44,684 nucleotides of DNA, from NCBI GenBank assembly GCA_025964155.1, contig JAOPZJ010000083.1:1-44684 (forward strand), read 5' to 3'. Made by a program: the position numbers and the translations under genes. Shown piece by piece: positions 16,565-25,400 of this stretch. The notes beneath the pieces were generated by a model, which was not told the DNA's origin, searched no databases, and saw only the letters and a list, made by a program, of their open reading frames with translations. Position 1 is the first letter of the stretch. Each line of letters starts with the position of its first letter. The stretch is from Solirubrobacterales bacterium (GTDB taxonomy: Bacteria; Actinomycetota; Thermoleophilia; Solirubrobacterales; Solirubrobacteraceae).

Positions 16565-17582
16565 GCCCATCATCCAGGTCAAGGACCTCGTCAAGCACTT
16601 CCCGATCAAGAGCGGCGTGATCATCTCCCGGCAGGTCGGCGCGGTGCGGGCGGTGGACGGGGTGAGCTTCGACGTGAACGCCGGTGAGACCCTCGGGATC
16701 GTCGGTGAGTCGGGCTGTGGCAAGTCCACGACCGCACGCCTCATCACGCGCCTGCTGGAGCCGACGAGCGGGTCGATCCTCTACGAGGGTCAGGACATCG
16801 CCGGCATGTCGCGCAAGCAGCTCAAGCCCCTGCGCCGCGACATGCAGATGATCTTCCAGGATCCGTACTCGTCGCTGAACCCCCGCAAGACCGTCGGCTC
16901 CATCATCGCTGAGCCGTTCGTCGTGCACGGGATCGAGCCCGATGACGGCCAGCGCAAGAAGCGCGTGCAGGAGCTCATGGATCAGGTCGGGCTGAACCCC
17001 GAGCACTACAACCGGCTGCCCCACGAGTTCTCCGGCGGCCAGCGCCAGCGGATTGGCGTCGCCCGCGCGATCGCCCTGAAGCCGAAGGTCGTGGTCGCCG
17101 ACGAGCCGGTCTCGGCGCTCGACGTGTCGATCCAGGCGCAGATCCTCAACCTGCTGCGCGAGCTGCAGCACGACCTGGGCCTCACGATCATCTTCATCGC
17201 CCACGACCTGTCCGTCGTGCGGCACATGTGCGACCGCATCGCCGTGATGTACCTCGGCAAGATCGTCGAGCTGGCGGGCGCCGACGAGCTCTACGCCCAT
17301 CCGCGCCACCCCTACACGGGCGCGCTGCTCAGCGCCGTCCCGGTGCCCGACCCGGTGCTCGCCGCCGCGAAGAAGCGCCAGATCCTCGGCGGAGACGTCC
17401 CGTCACCGGCCAACCCACCGTCCGCCTGCCGCTTCCACACGCGCTGCCCGAAGGTCGTGCTGGGCACCTGCGACGTGGATCCGCCCGCACTGGAGGTCAA
17501 GGAGGGCGGGAACGTCGCCGCGTGCCACTTCCCGCTCACCGACAGCGAGATCGCGCTGCAGGTCCCGACCGCGGCGGCGTAG
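16554..17582 (+). CDS. ABC transporter ATP-binding protein, DppF/OppF type
   Basis: Second ATPase of the importer, 342 residues. It starts with the OppF pattern [15 protein letters not shown]. Walker A is GESGCGKST (about residues 50-58), the Q-loop [12 protein letters not shown], the signature [19 protein letters not shown], Walker [13 protein letters not shown] and the switch His FIAHDLSVV. The C-terminal part has CRFHTRCP followed by TCDVDPP and ACHF, so the oligopeptide C-terminal Cys motif is kept. The ATG overlaps the preceding gene by 11 bases. It is the last gene of the operon. Confidence 0.95.
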   Translation: MAPEPIIQVKDLVKHFPIKSGVIISRQVGAVRAVDGVSFDVNAGETLGIVGESGCGKSTTARLITRLLEPTSGSILYEGQDIAGMSRKQLKPLRRDMQMIFQDPYSSLNPRKTVGSIIAEPFVVHGIEPDDGQRKKRVQELMDQVGLNPEHYNRLPHEFSGGQRQRIGVARAIALKPKVVVADEPVSALDVSIQAQILNLLRELQHDLGLTIIFIAHDLSVVRHMCDRIAVMYLGKIVELAGADELYAHPRHPYTGALLSAVPVPDPVLAAAKKRQILGGDVPSPANPPSACRFHTRCPKVVLGTCDVDPPALEVKEGGNVAACHFPLTDSEIALQVPTAAA

Positions 17583-17590
17583 ACCGATCG

Positions 17591-17606
17591 CACGCCTGGG
17601 GGCGTG
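17591..17606 (+). terminator. hairpin after the importer operon
   Basis: CACGCC (17591-17596), loop TGGG, GGCGTG (17601-17606): a perfect 6-bp stem 8 bases after the last stop codon. There is no T-tract. Confidence 0.5.
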
Positions 17607-17619
17607 AGGTCTGGGCGCC
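17597..17619 (+). repeat. dispersed intergenic repeat, copy A
   Basis: The 23-base block TGGGGG-CGTGAGGTCTGGGCGCC matches 21 of 23 bases of a block at 35661-35683, also intergenic and also placed at or next to a hairpin. No gene family explains it. Confidence 0.5.
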
Positions 17620-17635
17620 AGCCACAGCGGTTCGC

Positions 17636-17676
17636 CGCCCGCCCGCGGCACTCGCCGCCCGCCCGCCGGCACTCGC
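17636..17676 (+). repeat. GC-only tandem repeat of about 20 bases
   Basis: Two copies (17636-17655 and 17656-17676) of CGCCCGCCCGC-GGCACTCGC, differing by one inserted C, with a degenerate third copy to about 17695. It fills the spacer between convergent genes. Confidence 0.6.
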
Positions 17677-17698
17677 CGCCGCTCGCCGGCTCGCGCTG

Positions 17699-18055
17699 TC
17701 AGTACTGGACGCGGAAGTCCCCGATGAAGGTGATCGTGTTGCCATCGGGATCGCGGATGGCGCAGAGCTGCACGCCCTTGTTCACGGTCTCGATCGCTCC
17801 CGGCGCCAGCCCCCTTCCCAAGACGTCGGCGACGTGCTGGTCCAAGTCGTCCACCGCGAAGTTCAGGAGGGCCGAGCCGGCGCGATCGGCGTCGTGAGTG
17901 ACCTGGACCCAGCCACTGTCGGTCACCCGCCATTCGACGAGTCGACCCTCCATCGGCAGGTTGTCGGCGGGACGGCCAAACAGACGCTCATACCAAGCGT
18001 GCGCAGCGTCGAAGTCGGCCACCGGGACGACGGCGAGGACGTGATCTATGGACAT
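17699..18055 (-). CDS. VOC (glyoxalase/bleomycin-resistance fold) family protein
   Basis: A 118-residue single-domain vicinal-oxygen-chelate protein. It shows the two paired beta-alpha-beta modules: IDHVLAVVPVADFDAAHAWY in the first, and LNFAVDDLDQHVADVLGRG followed by AIRDPDGNTITFIGDF in the second. The metal-binding His of the first module (IDHV) is present. A strong ribosome site (AGGAGGAAGC) precedes the ATG, unlike most genes here, so it is probably translated from a leadered mRNA. Members range from glyoxalases and dioxygenases to antibiotic-binding proteins, and the substrate cannot be told. Confidence 0.85.
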   Translation of the reverse strand: MSIDHVLAVVPVADFDAAHAWYERLFGRPADNLPMEGRLVEWRVTDSGWVQVTHDADRAGSALLNFAVDDLDQHVADVLGRGLAPGAIETVNKGVQLCAIRDPDGNTITFIGDFRVQY

Positions 18056-18105
18056 CGCGTGCTTCCTCCTAGATTGCTGAGCCTCATCGGCCGCCGCTCG
18101 AGCCG

Positions 18106-18627
18106 CTACGGCAGCCAGGAGGCGATCTCGTCCACCGGCGCGCGCTCCGGCACGCGCTGCTCCTGACGGCCGTGCCCGAGATGCAGGAGGCCGATGGCGC
18201 GTTCGTCCGGTCCCAGGCCGACCGCGGCGCGGCCCGCGTCGTCGCGCAGGACGGCCGGGGTGCGCCAGTAGCCGGCCAGCCCGCGGTCGTGGCCACCGAG
18301 GAGGACGAGGTAGGCGGCCACGGCGGTCGCGCAGAGGTCCTCTTCGGCTGCGACAGGGTCCTCACCGACGAGCGTCGACACGACGACGAGCGTCGGCGCG
18401 CGGTCCAGCTTTGCGCCGCTGCCGGGCACCTGCGCGTCCGCGGCGGCCTTCAGCGCGGCGAGCGACCGTGGGCCGAGCACGCGGAACCGCCAGGGGTTCG
18501 TCAGATGATGGTTGGGGGCCCATGCCGCGAGCTCGAAGAGCTCGCGCAGCACCGCGTCGGGCACCGGATCGGGGCCGAAGGCCTTGTGCGTCCGGCGGCT
18601 GCGGATCACCGCCGCCACGTCGGTCAC
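18106..18627 (-). CDS. nitroreductase family protein
   Basis: FMN-dependent NAD(P)H oxidoreductase of the nitroreductase fold, 173 residues. The N-terminus has the FMN-phosphate motif (IRSRRTHKAFGPDPVPDAVL), then LFELAAWAPNHHLTNPWRFR and YLVLLGGHDRGLAGYWRTPA; ERAIGLLHLGHGR is the usual GYP/LHLG region. The GTG at 18627 is chosen because it overlaps the upstream stop (GTGA, 4 bases) and gives the normal family N-terminus. It is therefore coupled to the 220-residue hypothetical gene. Natural substrate unknown. Confidence 0.9.
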   Translation of the reverse strand: MTDVAAVIRSRRTHKAFGPDPVPDAVLRELFELAAWAPNHHLTNPWRFRVLGPRSLAALKAAADAQVPGSGAKLDRAPTLVVVSTLVGEDPVAAEEDLCATAVAAYLVLLGGHDRGLAGYWRTPAVLRDDAGRAAVGLGPDERAIGLLHLGHGRQEQRVPERAPVDEIASWLP

Positions 18628-19286
18628 GGCGTGACGACCGCGTCCTCGGTGTCCTCGTCCCCGTCCTCGTCGCCGTCGTCTTCGTAGAGGGATTCGCGGG
18701 CCAGTTCGGTGCCGTTCATGCTGAAGAGCTTGATGTCGAGGATGTCCTGGCGGTAGTTGTCCGGGGCGATGAGCGTGAAGCGCCCGTCGCGCAGGACGCA
18801 CTGGTCGACGTTCAGGTCCGCGAGCTCGGCGGTGGCGATGGCGCCGCCGTCGATGAGGGGGCGGCCCCAGACGAGCGTCATCGCGGCGACGTTGCCGTCC
18901 TCGCCGCGCCAGGAGCCGATGACGTCCTCGCAGAGGTCGAGCTTCCAGTCGGGGTTGGCGTCCGCCGTCTCGGCGGTGAAGTCCGCGGTGGCCTGCAGGT
19001 CCGAAGGGTCCTCGTCCTCGGTGCCCGGGAAGAACGAGACGTAGCCGTAGAGCTCGTAGCCGGTGCTCGTCCGCGTGGACGCCGGGACGTACGTCCGCCC
19101 GTAGTACGTGCGGTCCGGGTACCAGACGATCTCACCGGCCTCGCCGAGATCCTCACCCTCGTCGTCGATGCGCAGGCACGCGGCGAGGTACTCCACGCGC
19201 AGCCGGTCCGCCCAGCGGCCGTAGGGCAGCCCGTCCTGTGGGGGCTCCGCGGCAAAGGAGCAGACGAATCGATCGGTCGGCGGCAT
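18624..19286 (-). CDS. conserved-looking hypothetical protein with acidic tail
   Basis: Not recognised. It is a 220-residue soluble protein with no signal peptide or membrane helix. It is rich in aromatic and acidic residues (GEIVWYPDRTYYGRTYVPAS, YELYGYVSFFPGTEDEDPSD) and looks beta-rich. The last 20 residues are an acidic stretch (YEDDGDEDGDEDTEDAV) encoded by GAC/GAG runs. Normal codon use and a TAGACT hexamer 7 bases before the ATG support a real gene. Its stop overlaps the nitroreductase start, so the two proteins may act together, but no function can be assigned. Confidence 0.75.
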   Translation of the reverse strand: MPPTDRFVCSFAAEPPQDGLPYGRWADRLRVEYLAACLRIDDEGEDLGEAGEIVWYPDRTYYGRTYVPASTRTSTGYELYGYVSFFPGTEDEDPSDLQATADFTAETADANPDWKLDLCEDVIGSWRGEDGNVAAMTLVWGRPLIDGGAIATAELADLNVDQCVLRDGRFTLIAPDNYRQDILDIKLFSMNGTELARESLYEDDGDEDGDEDTEDAVVTP

Positions 19287-19293
19287 GCCGACC

Positions 19294-19299
19294 AGTCTA
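19294..19299 (-). promoter_or_regulatory. candidate -10 hexamer of the 220-residue hypothetical gene
   Basis: Minus-strand TAGACT ends 7 bases before the ATG at 19286; the same hexamer stands 6 bases before the SAM hydrolase start at 28988. Confidence 0.45.
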
Positions 19300-19322
19300 G
19301 ATCGGGAGCCCGGAGTGAGGCG

Positions 19323-19763
19323 TCAGGGCGCGACCGGCGGTGTCGGGACCTCGATCAGGAGCGTCACGGGCCCATCGTTGACGAGCGCAACCTGCATGTC
19401 CGCGCCGAACACCCCCCGCGCCGCGCCCAGGGCGTCGCAGACCCGCGCGTACAACGGCTCGGCGATCGCGGGCGGGGCCGCCGCCATATACGAGGGCCGC
19501 GTGCCCTTGCGTGCATCGCCGTAGAGCGTGAACTGGCTGATGCACAGCACCTCGCGATCGGGGCCCAGCGGCTCGTTCATGCGCCCCTCGGCGTCGGGGA
19601 AGATCCGCAGCGTCAGCAGCTTGTCCGCGAGGCGATCGGCGACGGCCGCGTCGTCGTCGTGGGTGACGCCGAGCAGCACGAGGAGCCCTGGGCCGATCGA
19701 CCCGACGACGGCGCCGTCCACCGTCACGCTCGCGGACGACACCCGCTGGACGAGCGCTCGCAC
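19323..19763 (-). CDS. dtd: D-aminoacyl-tRNA deacylase
   Basis: Hydrolyses D-amino acids, and glycine, wrongly attached to tRNA, in the cytosol. The 146-residue product has the family length and starts with [20 protein letters not shown]. The catalytic-pocket motifs are [16 protein letters not shown] and [13 protein letters not shown] (the Gly-cisPro-containing NxGPVT block). The GTG at 19763 gives the normal (M)RALVQRV start. It begins 2 bases after the stop of the AEC transporter gene. Confidence 0.95.
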   Translation of the reverse strand: MRALVQRVSSASVTVDGAVVGSIGPGLLVLLGVTHDDDAAVADRLADKLLTLRIFPDAEGRMNEPLGPDREVLCISQFTLYGDARKGTRPSYMAAAPPAIAEPLYARVCDALGAARGVFGADMQVALVNDGPVTLLIEVPTPPVAP

Positions 19764-19765
19764 CG

Positions 19766-20686
19766 TCAGGTCACCGCCCCGGCGACGGCCGCGACGACGA
19801 CGGTCACCGCGGTCGCCCAGGCGACGGCGCTGGCCGCCATCCGCAGGTCCAGTCCGTAGGTGTGCGCGGCGACGAGGGCATTGATGCCACACGGCATCGC
19901 GGCCTGCAGGCGGTAGGCATCCGGAACCCCGTGCAGCGACAGCGCCAGCAACGTGAAGAGCGCCGGCGCGACGACGAGGCGCAGGCCCAGGATCGCCGCC
20001 ACCGGCCTGGTCAGCGGCGGCGGGAAGGTGACGACGCCGACCTCCTGCTCGCGCGCCAGGTGGGCGCCGAGCACGAAGAAGCCCACGGGCAGCAGGGCGA
20101 TCGCGGAGACGCGGGCGATGTCGACGAGGACGCTCGGCGCCCACGCGTCGGGGACCAGCAGCGCCGCGACGAGCGCGATCAGCGGCGGGTTGCGCGTGAG
20201 GAACGCACGCAGGCGCTCCTTGAACGTGTCCCCGGCCTGCGTGCCGCACGCCGCCGCGATCCCGAAGCCGAAGGTGAAGAGCATCGGGCCGCTGACCGCC
20301 ACGTCCCAGGCGATCGCGGGGGCGATCGCGTCGCGGCCGAGCAGCGCCGCGTTCAGCGGGATGCCGAGGTAGCCCGTGTTCGCGAGCATGCAGCAGACGA
20401 CGACGGTGCCGGCCGCGGGCCGCTCGAGCTTCAGCGCGCGCGTGGCCACGACCCACGCGATCGCTCCGACGGCCAGGATCTCGACCCAGGCCAGGGCGAG
20501 ACCCGCACCCACGCCGGCATGCAGGTCCAGGCGTGCGATCACGAAGAACGTGATGAACGGCATGAGCACGTACAGCAGGATCTGGATCGCACGATCGGTG
20601 ACGACCACCGACTGCTCGTGCCAGCGGTGCTCGACCGTCGCGCCGGCCGTGGCCGAGGCGAGGATCGCCAGGACGACGAGGATCAT
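19766..20686 (-). CDS. AEC (auxin efflux carrier) family transporter
   Basis: Secondary transporter of the AEC/BART superfamily, 306 residues with about ten membrane helices in two repeats. Recognisable blocks are [13 protein letters not shown] in the first half, [19 protein letters not shown] (crossover region of helix 4), and [20 protein letters not shown] (second crossover). Bacterial members export or import organic acids such as malate or malonate; the substrate here is unknown. Its start overlaps the GalT-like stop by 4 bases (ATGA). Confidence 0.9.
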   Translation of the reverse strand: MILVVLAILASATAGATVEHRWHEQSVVVTDRAIQILLYVLMPFITFFVIARLDLHAGVGAGLALAWVEILAVGAIAWVVATRALKLERPAAGTVVVCCMLANTGYLGIPLNAALLGRDAIAPAIAWDVAVSGPMLFTFGFGIAAACGTQAGDTFKERLRAFLTRNPPLIALVAALLVPDAWAPSVLVDIARVSAIALLPVGFFVLGAHLAREQEVGVVTFPPPLTRPVAAILGLRLVVAPALFTLLALSLHGVPDAYRLQAAMPCGINALVAAHTYGLDLRMAASAVAWATAVTVVVAAVAGAVT

Positions 20687-21693
20687 GCGTCGCGCAGTTC
20701 CGCCGCGGCACGCTCGGGGGAGACCGGATTCAGGTGCACCCCGGTCCCGAGCTCCAGCCCGGCCAGCGGCGCGAGGCGCGGCATGATGTCGACGTGCCAG
20801 CAGAAGCGCTCGGCGCCCTGGGGCGCCGTCCGGACCCAGAGCGTCAGCGGTGGGCTGGCGCCGAAGCGGCGCGCCAGGCGGCGCAGCCCGTCGTGCAGCA
20901 ACGCGGCACCGGACGGGCCGCCCTCGTCCTCGAAGCGCTCGCGGCCGCGGCGCGGCACGAGCATGAGGCGGTACGGGGACGCCGAGGCGAACGGTGTGAG
21001 CAGGACGGCGTCGTCATCGATGGCGACGATCCGCTCCCGCAGCCGGACCTCCTCCTGCAGCAGGTCGCTCAGCAGGTCCCCGCCCATCGTCCGCACGGCG
21101 TAGGCCCCGAAGCGTTCGCGCTCGCGGGCCACGAGCGCGGGGACGAAGTCCAGGGCGTGCAGCTGCGCGTGGGTGTGGGCCTGAGAAGCACCTCCGGCGG
21201 CCTGCTCGTTGACGTGCAGGTGCACGTAGGCGGCGCGCCCGGCGTGCTCGCGCATGCGCGTACGCCAGGTGTCAACCGCGAGCGCCACCTGCGCCACGTC
21301 CAGGTCAGCGAGCGCCTGCACGGGCTCCGGGGCGTTGACGATGACCTCGCTGGCGCCGGTCGCCGCCGTGGCGGCGAAGAGGTCGGGCCTGTGGGACGGC
21401 TCGGGGTGCGGCGCGTCCGGGCGGAGCGCGGGATAGAGGTTGGGCACCACGCGGACCGCCCAGCCGGCGCGGCCGTCCGGATGCGGCACCTCCAGCAACG
21501 CCGGCGGCGTGCGGTCCTCGTGGCCGGCGGCGAACGGGTCGTCCTGCTCGGGGACGGGCCCTGCCGGCAACACGGCGGCCAGCGCTCCCGCGCGCTGGGC
21601 CCGTGCCGGCGCGATGATGCAGCGCAGCCCCGTCAGCGTGTCGACACGGACCTCATGCCCGACCGGCGGAGCCGGCGCAAGGCCGTCACTCAC
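20683..21693 (-). CDS. galactose-1-phosphate uridylyltransferase-like protein
   Basis: Two-domain HIT-superfamily nucleotidyltransferase, 336 residues. It contains [11 protein letters not shown], the active-site region [16 protein letters not shown] (HxHxQ in place of the usual HPHGQ) and the C-terminal block [18 protein letters not shown] with [12 protein letters not shown]. The N-terminal zinc site CPFC of classic GalT reads DPFAAGHE, so those cysteines are lost. It may act on another sugar-1-phosphate or nucleotide. The GTG start overlaps the TlpA-like stop by 4 bases. Confidence 0.83.
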   Translation of the reverse strand: MSDGLAPAPPVGHEVRVDTLTGLRCIIAPARAQRAGALAAVLPAGPVPEQDDPFAAGHEDRTPPALLEVPHPDGRAGWAVRVVPNLYPALRPDAPHPEPSHRPDLFAATAATGASEVIVNAPEPVQALADLDVAQVALAVDTWRTRMREHAGRAAYVHLHVNEQAAGGASQAHTHAQLHALDFVPALVARERERFGAYAVRTMGGDLLSDLLQEEVRLRERIVAIDDDAVLLTPFASASPYRLMLVPRRGRERFEDEGGPSGAALLHDGLRRLARRFGASPPLTLWVRTAPQGAERFCWHVDIMPRLAPLAGLELGTGVHLNPVSPERAAAELRDA

Positions 21694-22286
21694 GTGGCAG
21701 GCTTGAGGTAGCGCTGCAGGTCCTCGTCCAGCTTCTGCTGCGTCGGGTAGCCGCCCTGATGCATGTAGACCTGCTTGCCCGTCGCGTCGAAGAAGATGGT
21801 GATCGGGTAGGCCGTGCTCGCCTTGAGGGCGCCGGCGACGTGCTCCCTGGGGTCCTCATAGCTCGGGTAGGGGACCGGGAACCGCTTCAGGAAGCGGACG
21901 GCGTCATTGTGGTTGTCGCCCGAGTCCAGACCGACAAAGGCGATCTGCTTGCCGAACTTCACGCTCGCCTGCTGGAAGAGCGGGAACTCGGCGCGGCACG
22001 GACCGCACCACGACGCCCACTTGTTGACGACCACCGGCGTGCCCTTGAGCGCGTCCAGGCGGGCGGTGACCGCGCCGTTGCCGCCGCCGAGCAGCCGCGC
22101 TCCTTGCGCGTGCAAGGCGGCCAGGGGCGCCGGCGCCCCGGCCAGTGCCTTGCCGGCCTGAGCGAGGCTGAAGTTCGTGGCCTTCGGACTCGTGTCCGTG
22201 CTAGGGGCCTGCGAGAGCCCGACGGCAACGAGCGCGACGAGCACGGCGGCGGCGGCAATGACGGTCAGGAGACGGCGCGGGCGCAT
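21690..22286 (-). CDS. TlpA-like thiol:disulfide oxidoreductase, membrane-anchored
   Basis: Extracytoplasmic thioredoxin-fold protein, 198 residues. An N-terminal anchor or signal (residues about 5-24, LLTVIAAAAVLVALVAVGLS) is followed by a linker. The thioredoxin domain has VVVNKWASWCGPCRAEFPLF (Cys94 and Cys97), FVGLDSGDNHNDAVRFL, and the cis-Pro block AYPITIFFDATGKQVY. Such proteins reduce or resolve disulfides, often for cytochrome c assembly; the ccm cluster at 33-35 kb would be a possible client, though it is 11 kb away. It is first in a translationally coupled chain with galT-like, AEC and dtd genes. Confidence 0.9.
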   Translation of the reverse strand: MRPRRLLTVIAAAAVLVALVAVGLSQAPSTDTSPKATNFSLAQAGKALAGAPAPLAALHAQGARLLGGGNGAVTARLDALKGTPVVVNKWASWCGPCRAEFPLFQQASVKFGKQIAFVGLDSGDNHNDAVRFLKRFPVPYPSYEDPREHVAGALKASTAYPITIFFDATGKQVYMHQGGYPTQQKLDEDLQRYLKPAT

Positions 22287-22294
22287 GGGCGTAC

Positions 22295-22300
22295 AGCGTA
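22295..22300 (-). promoter_or_regulatory. candidate -10 hexamer of the tlpA-like gene
   Basis: Minus-strand TACGCT ends 8 bases before the ATG at 22286. Confidence 0.35.
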
Positions 22301-22361
22301 GTTCGCGAACGCCGGCGGGACGGACCTGCGGGGCCGGGCCCTGTCCCGCCTTGTGGTGCGA

Positions 22362-22367
22362 TATCCT
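22362..22367 (+). promoter_or_regulatory. candidate -10 hexamer of the helicase gene
   Basis: TATCCT on the plus strand, the best -10 match in the divergent region. It predicts a leader of about 117 bases before the helicase ATG. No convincing -35 at 17 bases. Confidence 0.3.
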
Positions 22368-22381
22368 TACTGCAACCGCTT

Positions 22382-22433
22382 GTGGGGGTCGTGTATTGGG
22401 AGGTCCCCACGTACTGCCGGGATGGTTCCCGGC
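22382..22433 (+). promoter_or_regulatory. structured 5' leader of the helicase gene
   Basis: Two hairpins lie in the predicted leader: GTGGGG (22382-22387)/CCCCAC (22405-22410), and the perfect GCCGGGA (22416-22422)/TCCCGGC (22427-22433) with loop TGGT. Possible mRNA control element. No known riboswitch class was recognised. Confidence 0.4.
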
Positions 22434-22490
22434 TCCGTCCCCGGTCGCAGGCCCTCCGCCGCGGCCAACCATCGAGAACCCGAGCCGCTC

Positions 22491-25400
22491 ATGGCTGAGC
22501 CCACTCCCGTGGCCGACCAGGCCACTTCGCTACCCGATCCCGCCCTGGTGCGGGCCGTCGAGCAGTTCACGCGCGAGCCCTTCATTCACGAGGGGGAGTC
22601 GGTCGCGACCGCGCTGCGTCCGCGCACGGCGCGACGCCGCGCCTTCGACCGCGCGGCGAAGGAGCTGGAGGAGGGTCTCGACGTTCCGTCGACGAAGTGG
22701 CGCCGCCGGTACTCGCTGCTGCTCGGCCTGGAGCGGGTGCTCTCCGCGGACGACGCCCGTCTGGCGGACGGCACCCTCCTGAACCCGCATCAGGTCGACG
22801 CGCTCTCCGGAACGCTCACCGCGCTGTTGGCTGCCGCACAGGGCAATGGCCAGGCCGGTGACGCACCCGCGGCCGTTGCCGCCCCCGTGCTCGCCGTCGA
22901 CGAGACGCCCGCCGCGCACGACGACGACGCGGCCGAGGAGGAGGTCGAGCTCGAGGCTCTCGAAGACGAGGACGTCGACGTCGATGTCGACGAGGACGTC
23001 GACGAGGATGACGAGGACGAGGAGGACGACGAGCCGCTGGCACCCGCGGCGCCGGACGAGGACGACGAGGACGACGACGAGGATTTCGTCGAGATCGAGG
23101 ACCTCCCCGAGGACGATCACGACGACGAGGACGCCTCCTACGACGACGCCGCGGACGACGACCTGGACGACGACATCGCCCCGGGCGCCGCCGACGATCC
23201 GAACGCCGCCAAGCGCTTCTGGTTCGAGCACGCGACCGGCGCCGGCAAGACGGTCGCCGCCATGGGCTTCGTCGAGGCGTCGCACACCGGCGGCGTCCTC
23301 ATCCTCACCCACCGCCGCAACCTCGTGGACCAGTTCCACGGCGAGCTGAAGACCCGCGGCTACGAGGATCGCATCACGCCCGCGCTCCTTGGCGGCGACG
23401 GTGTCGATCTGGCCAACGGACCGGTCACCGTCGAGACGTACCAGTGGTTCGTGCGCAACGCGGGCAACATCTCGCCCGCCTACACGATCGTCATCTGCGA
23501 CGAGGCGCACACCGCCCTGGGTGAGAAGACGTCCGCGGCGATCCGCGAGTGGACCGGCCCGATCTTCATCGGCATGACGGCGACCGGCGCGCTCATCGCC
23601 CGGCACGTCACCGATCTCTTCCCGACGCAGACCTCGCGCTTTGACCTCGCGCAGGCTGCGCGCCGTGGCGTGATCGCGCCGCTGCGCTGTATCCGCATCC
23701 CGCCGGGAGTGAACGTCAAGACGATCGCCAACGTCCCGCTGCGCCGCGGCGACGTGGACGTCGAGTTCGACCAGGAGATGCTGGCCGAACTGCTGGATCA
23801 GCTGCCGTTCAACATGGCGATCGCCGACCTGTACAAGACGCGCTTCAACGGCGTCCCGGGCGTCGTGTACGCCGCCGGCGTGCGCCACGCCTACAACGTC
23901 GCCGAGTCCTTCCGCGCGCTGGACATCAAGGCGCAGGCAGTGTCCGGAGAGACGCCCAAGCGTGAGCTCGCCCAGATCCTCGCCGACTACGAGTCCGGCG
24001 AGATCGACGTCCTCGTCAACGCCCAGCTGCTGGCCGAGGGCTGGAACTCGCCGCGCGCCACCGTCTGCATGCACCTGGCGCCCACCGCGTCCAAGCGCAT
24101 CTACCAGCAGCGCGTCGGGCGCGTGACGCGCACGCACCCCGGCAAAGAGGCCGGCGTGGTCGTCGACTTCGTCCACCCGGCCACGAAGAACGACGACCCC
24201 GTCGTGACGCTGCACTCGCTGCTGGACCGCGACGTCTACCGCGGTGGCGCGATCGTCGTGGGCCCCGTGCGCCGCGGGCGCGGCCGCCGTCTGCGCGTCG
24301 AGCGCCGGGTCGTGCCGGTCTGCTTCGAAGAGGAGCGCCGCCACGAGGTCTTCGAGCGCGAGCTCTGGCGCATCGCGGTGGAGTTCCTGGACTGGGGCGA
24401 GCAGCACATGTGGGCTGCCCTCGCCGGTGCTCGCGTGGCGCCGAGCGGCTGGCGCCGTGCCCGCGCGATGCTCCAGTTCGACCGTTCCGGTGAGCTCAAG
24501 CGCCGGTTCCTCATCACCGCGCTGGAGCGCAACCGCAACGCCCAGCTGCGCATCCGCGCGCTGCAGGAGATCGCGGGCGCCAAGGATCCCGAGGCGTTTG
24601 TGCAAGCCGTCGACATCGTCGGCGCCTGGCCCCGCGAAGAGCGCCGCGAGGGCGTCAAGGTGCTCCTGCAGGCGCTGGCGGAGAAGCGCATCGGGCGCCG
24701 CGACCAGGCCTCGCAGTGGATCTGGGATCTGGCGGACATGACGCGCGACGTGCACGAGGAGTACGCCGTGCAGCGGTGGCCGGAGACGAAGCGCCTGCTC
24801 GGGCTGCTCGTCAACTCCTCCGGTGGGGCCCATGCACGCAACGCCCGCCGGCTCGTGCACGCCTCCCGCAAGCAGGACCGCCGGCTGTCGGCCGCGCTCC
24901 TGGCGGCCGCCGTTGCCCACACCCCCGAGGCAATGGAGGTCATCCGTGGGGCCCGCACGCGCATGGCGCGCAAGCCCAGCGCCCTGTCGCGGGAGCTCCT
25001 GCGCAACTTCCCGAAGGCCCGGGGCCGTCGGGGCCGCCGGCGCAACAAGCCTAAGAAGGGCCAGCAGCCGGTCGCCGCCGGGGCCATGCCGATGGCCGTG
25101 GGTCCGAGTGCCGACAACGGGAATCAGAACCCCAGCGCCAACAGCCGGCGGAACCCGCGCCGGTCCGAGTCCAAGGCGCCCCAGCAGCAGCGCCAGCTGC
25201 CGGCGCCCGAGGTGTCGCCCGAGGCCGCGATCGCGGCCGCCGCGGCGGCGCTCGGGAACGCGTCCTCGCCCTCCGGTGGCGGCGTGGTGAATCCGCCCGG
25301 GCAGGGGCAGTCGCGCTCGGCGCGGCGGCGGCGCCGTCGGAACGGCGCCAAGCAGGCCGGCGATGCCCACCAGGCGGTGCAGGCCGCCGTAGCCGGTGCC

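Noticed and set aside
22530-25370. 946-codon minus-strand frame opposite the helicase
   Set aside because: The plus strand has intact helicase motifs in order. The antisense frame is repetitive Val/Arg/Gly with no domain.
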